A DNA stretch of 8,320 nt, from NCBI GenBank assembly GCA_015662325.1, contig DQUJ01000083.1, positions 1 to 8,320 on the forward strand, read 5' to 3'. Shown here in pieces: positions 6,077 to 8,320 of the stretch. The notes under the pieces were generated by a model that was given only the letters and a program-made list of their open reading frames with translations, did no database searches and had not been told where the DNA came from. Source of the stretch: Leucothrix mucor. GTDB lineage: Bacteria > Pseudomonadota > Gammaproteobacteria > Thiotrichales > Thiotrichaceae. The translations under genes and the position numbers were made by a program. Position 1 is the stretch's first letter. Each line of letters begins with the position of its first letter.

Positions 6077-6152
6077 AACCACAGAGGGACAGGTTCACAG
6101 AGAAAAAAACTAAGTCTATTATTTCTCTGTGCGCTCCGTGTCCTCTGTGGTT
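6077..6152. repeat. 76-bp imperfect palindromic element (CCACAGAGG type)
   Basis: The outer 11 bases AACCACAGAGG (6077-6087) are exactly complementary to 6142-6152, and the inner CACAGAGAAA (6096-6105) to 6122-6131. The middle of the stem is imperfect, and a 16-base loop remains. From memory, palindromes ending in CCACAGAG/CTCTGTGG and carrying repeated CACAGAG units are dispersed in many bacterial genomes, but I cannot check this here. It fills most of the 146-base gpsA-mutL gap. It could fold in a gpsA read-through transcript, though no U-tract follows to make it a typical terminator. Confidence 0.75.
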
Positions 6153-6204
6153 AAATGTTTATTGCATACGTTTTCCCACACCCCAATCGGATATTTTTTA
6201 AAGC

Positions 6205-8109
6205 ATGTCGATCAAGCAACTTCCCCCACATCTTGTAAATCAAATCGCCGCTGGTGAAGTGGTCGAACGCCCTGCGTCGGTGGTTAAAGAATTACTCGAA
6301 AACGCGATAGATGCAGGCTCGACCCAAATAGAAATAGAAATAGAGCAGGGCGGTGTTAAGCGCATTTGTATTCGGGATAACGGCAAAGGTATTCCAAAAG
6401 ATGAGTTGTCACTCGCATTAAGCCGACATGCGACCAGTAAAATCGCATCTTTGGATGATTTAGAGCAGGTCATGTCACTGGGTTTTCGAGGCGAGGCGTT
6501 GCCGAGTATCGCATCAGTATCTCGTATGAGCGTCAGTTCAAAAACAGAAGGCAGCGAACAAGGCTGGATGCTGACTGACGATGGACAAGAAAATTTTAGT
6601 GATCCCGAACCTGTTGCACAGGCTAAAGGCACGACAATAGATGTGCGTGATTTATTTTATAATGTACCTGCACGGCGTAAATTTCTAAAAAAAGAAAACA
6701 CCGAATTTAAACATTTATCCGAAGTGGTTAAAAAAATATCACTGAGTAACTTTCAGATAGGTATTAACTTACGTCATGGTTCTCGCTCGGTATTAACCTT
6801 GCAACCCGCCAAAGATAGAATAGGCGCAGATCGACGGGTAGCCGAAGTATGTGGCCCTGCATTTATGCAAGAATCCTTGTATCTTGATTATGAAGCAGCG
6901 GGTTTAAAACTGTGGGGTTGGGTTGGTTTACCAACGTTTTCCCGATCACAAGCGGATCTACAATATTTTTATGTGAATGGACGTATCATTCGAGATCGTG
7001 TTGTTACTCATGCTGTGCGCCAAGCGTATAGCGATGTGTTGTACCACGGTCGTCATCCTGCATATGTATTATTTTTAGAAATGGCGCCCGAAAAAGTAGA
7101 TGTGAATGCGCACCCCACGAAGCATGAAGTACGTTTTCGTGAAGCGCGATTAGTGCATGATTTTTTATATAGAACTTTACACCAAGCACTGGCAGATGTG
7201 AGACCTAATAGCGATTCTTTAACGCCACAGATTCCACAGCATGAATCAGCTACGCAAGCGTTTCAATACACGCCGACTCAGCAGAATTTGAGTATTCCTG
7301 TTTCAAATAAGATGAAAGAAGGACAGGTGGCAGAACAGATGGCGGTGTATCAGAAGATGCACGAGGCAGCTCCTTTTGTGGCTGGCGCGTCGTCATTAGA
7401 AACAGGCTTAGGGCAAGAAAAGTTACCGCCTTTATCAGCAAAATTCTCTGATAAGTTATCCGTGGGTATTACGGCTTCAATGCCCGTCACAACTGAGAAC
7501 AATTCGTTTCAAGAAACAGGACAAATTCCGCCACTGGGTTTCGCCGTAGCCCAATTACACGGCATTTATATATTGGCAGAAAATGCGGAAGGGTTGGTTG
7601 TGGTAGACATGCACGCCGCACACGAACGCATCACTTATGAGCATCTAAAGAAAAGTATGGCGGAAGATAATGTGCGCTCACAACCATTGTTAGTGCCTAG
7701 TTCATTAGCGGTTAGCCAAAAGGAAGGCGATTGCGCAGAAGAGTTTGCCAAAACATTCCAACAATTAGGGTTCGAATTGAATCGACTAGCGCCAGAAAAG
7801 CTCGCCATTCGTGCTGTACCTAGTTTGTTAAAAGATTCGAATGTGGAACAGCTCGTACGCGATGTGTTATCTGATTTATTAGAGCATGGCAGTAGTGACC
7901 GTATTCAGACCGAAATGAATGAAATTCTATCTACCATGGCATGTCATGGTTCGGTGCGAGCGAATCACCGTTTAACACTGCCCGAAATGAATGCCTTATT
8001 GCGTGACATGGAAAGAACAGAACGCAGTGGGCAATGCAATCATGGAAGACCTACTTGGACGCAGATGAGTATTGATCAACTTGATAAGCTATTCATGCGT
8101 GGCCAATAA
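6205..8109 (+). CDS. mutL: DNA mismatch repair protein MutL (endonuclease-type C-terminus)
   Basis: This 634-residue protein couples MutS mismatch recognition to strand removal. The GHKL ATPase domain (about 1-330) carries QIAAGEVVERPASVVKEL with catalytic Glu29, Asn33, DNGKGI with Asp58, GFRGEAL (93-99) and the KVDVNAHPTKHEVRF segment (297-311). Residues 331-435 form a Gln/Ser/Thr-rich linker. The C-terminal dimerisation domain (436-634) contains D468-M-H-A-x2-E474-x4-E479, a version of the metal-binding endonuclease motif DQHA(x)2E(x)4E with Met for Gln. It also has AC (579-580), C611-N-H-G-R-P and a terminal FMR. E. coli MutL lacks these, so this looks like a nicking, MutH-independent type. 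No good ribosome-binding site precedes the ATG. The usual partners miaA and hfq do not follow. Confidence 0.97.
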   Translation: MSIKQLPPHLVNQIAAGEVVERPASVVKELLENAIDAGSTQIEIEIEQGGVKRICIRDNGKGIPKDELSLALSRHATSKIASLDDLEQVMSLGFRGEALPSIASVSRMSVSSKTEGSEQGWMLTDDGQENFSDPEPVAQAKGTTIDVRDLFYNVPARRKFLKKENTEFKHLSEVVKKISLSNFQIGINLRHGSRSVLTLQPAKDRIGADRRVAEVCGPAFMQESLYLDYEAAGLKLWGWVGLPTFSRSQADLQYFYVNGRIIRDRVVTHAVRQAYSDVLYHGRHPAYVLFLEMAPEKVDVNAHPTKHEVRFREARLVHDFLYRTLHQALADVRPNSDSLTPQIPQHESATQAFQYTPTQQNLSIPVSNKMKEGQVAEQMAVYQKMHEAAPFVAGASSLETGLGQEKLPPLSAKFSDKLSVGITASMPVTTENNSFQETGQIPPLGFAVAQLHGIYILAENAEGLVVVDMHAAHERITYEHLKKSMAEDNVRSQPLLVPSSLAVSQKEGDCAEEFAKTFQQLGFELNRLAPEKLAIRAVPSLLKDSNVEQLVRDVLSDLLEHGSSDRIQTEMNEILSTMACHGSVRANHRLTLPEMNALLRDMERTERSGQCNHGRPTWTQMSIDQLDKLFMRGQ

Positions 8110-8320
8110 ATGCACACCTCTTTAAACCGCCTTGACTTAAGGAGTCTTCAGATTTCTTAGCTTCTACTGGAAGTTGCTTACTTAAATCTTTAAGCTTTTC
8201 TGGTGTCGGAGCATCAAGGATATAGTCTTGCGACTTTTCTTTTATGTATTGTAAAGTTAGTGGTACGCCTGTTGTGATTGAATCCCAGAGTATCTCACCT
8301 AAAATTGCGCTAGATATAAA
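8093..8320 (-). CDS. Unrecognised protein, C-terminal part (5' end beyond window)
   Basis: On the minus strand a frame stays open from the right edge to TGA at 8095-8093, encoding at least 75 residues; the other two minus frames hit stops within about 25 bases. The visible peptide starts with a hydrophobic-mixed stretch (ISSAILGEILWDSITTGVPL). It continues with a Lys/Glu-rich, probably helical part (LQYIKEKSQDYILDAPTPEKLKDLSKQL) and ends in a polar tail (GGLKRCAFIGHA). I recognise no domain. The gene converges on mutL and overlaps its last 17 bases. No start codon is visible, so the length is unknown. Coding status is likely but not certain. Confidence 0.6.
   Translation of the reverse strand, partial: FISSAILGEILWDSITTGVPLTLQYIKEKSQDYILDAPTPEKLKDLSKQLPVEAKKSEDSLSQGGLKRCAFIGHA

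Noticed and set aside
6240..6632. 130-codon antisense frame within mutL
   Set aside because: It lies wholly opposite the highly conserved MutL ATPase domain and has the composition of an antisense shadow.
1..8320. CRISPR array, tRNA or rRNA gene, toxin-antitoxin pair or defence island
   Set aside because: No regularly spaced repeats, cloverleaf-type sequence, rRNA segments or small paired genes of that kind were seen. The content is mainly housekeeping.

Overview
This window looks like an ordinary chromosomal segment of a low-to-moderate GC gammaproteobacterium. The main argument is synteny: a divergent pair of operons with ctpA and envC on the minus strand and yibN-grxC-secB-gpsA on the plus strand is a typical gammaproteobacterial arrangement. 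The protein sequences (SecB, GpsA, MutL, EnvC) also read as gammaproteobacterial. A marine or Thiotrichales-like lineage is a guess only; nothing in the window fixes the genus.

Layout: (1) Positions 1-131 look like the end of an IS5-type mobile element or a derived MITE. It has a 20-bp terminal repeat at 112-131, a TTAA target-like tetranucleotide, and an internal perfect 20-bp inverted repeat (3-22/82-101). (2) Positions 152-2967, minus strand, hold envC followed by ctpA: a degenerate LytM activator of cell-wall amidases and a periplasmic PDZ/S41 protease. (3) Positions 2968-3158 form a divergent promoter region. (4) Positions 3159-3503, plus strand, encode an ArsR-fold regulator whose two cysteines (C45, C111) sit where the persulfide sensors SqrR, BigR and YgaV have theirs. 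(5) Positions 3504-3751 are a 248-bp AT-rich leader with a hairpin and promoter-like motifs. (6) Positions 3752-6058 carry a compact run of yibN (membrane-anchored rhodanese), grxC (glutaredoxin), secB (export chaperone) and gpsA (glycerol-3-phosphate dehydrogenase). (7) Positions 6077-6152 are a 76-bp imperfect palindromic element. (8) Positions 6205-8109 are mutL, with an endonuclease-type C-terminal domain. (9) Positions 8093-8320, minus strand, are the 3' end of an unrecognised gene converging on mutL and overlapping its last 17 bases.

Functionally the window joins envelope maintenance (EnvC, CtpA), thiol/sulfane-sulfur chemistry (regulator, rhodanese, glutaredoxin), protein export (SecB), phospholipid precursor synthesis (GpsA) and mismatch repair (MutL). 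I do not see a new multigene system. The most interesting signal is the probable persulfide-sensing regulator placed directly before a rhodanese-glutaredoxin pair, which parallels E. coli ygaV-ygaP. The next most interesting are the two palindromic/mobile elements in the intergenic gaps.
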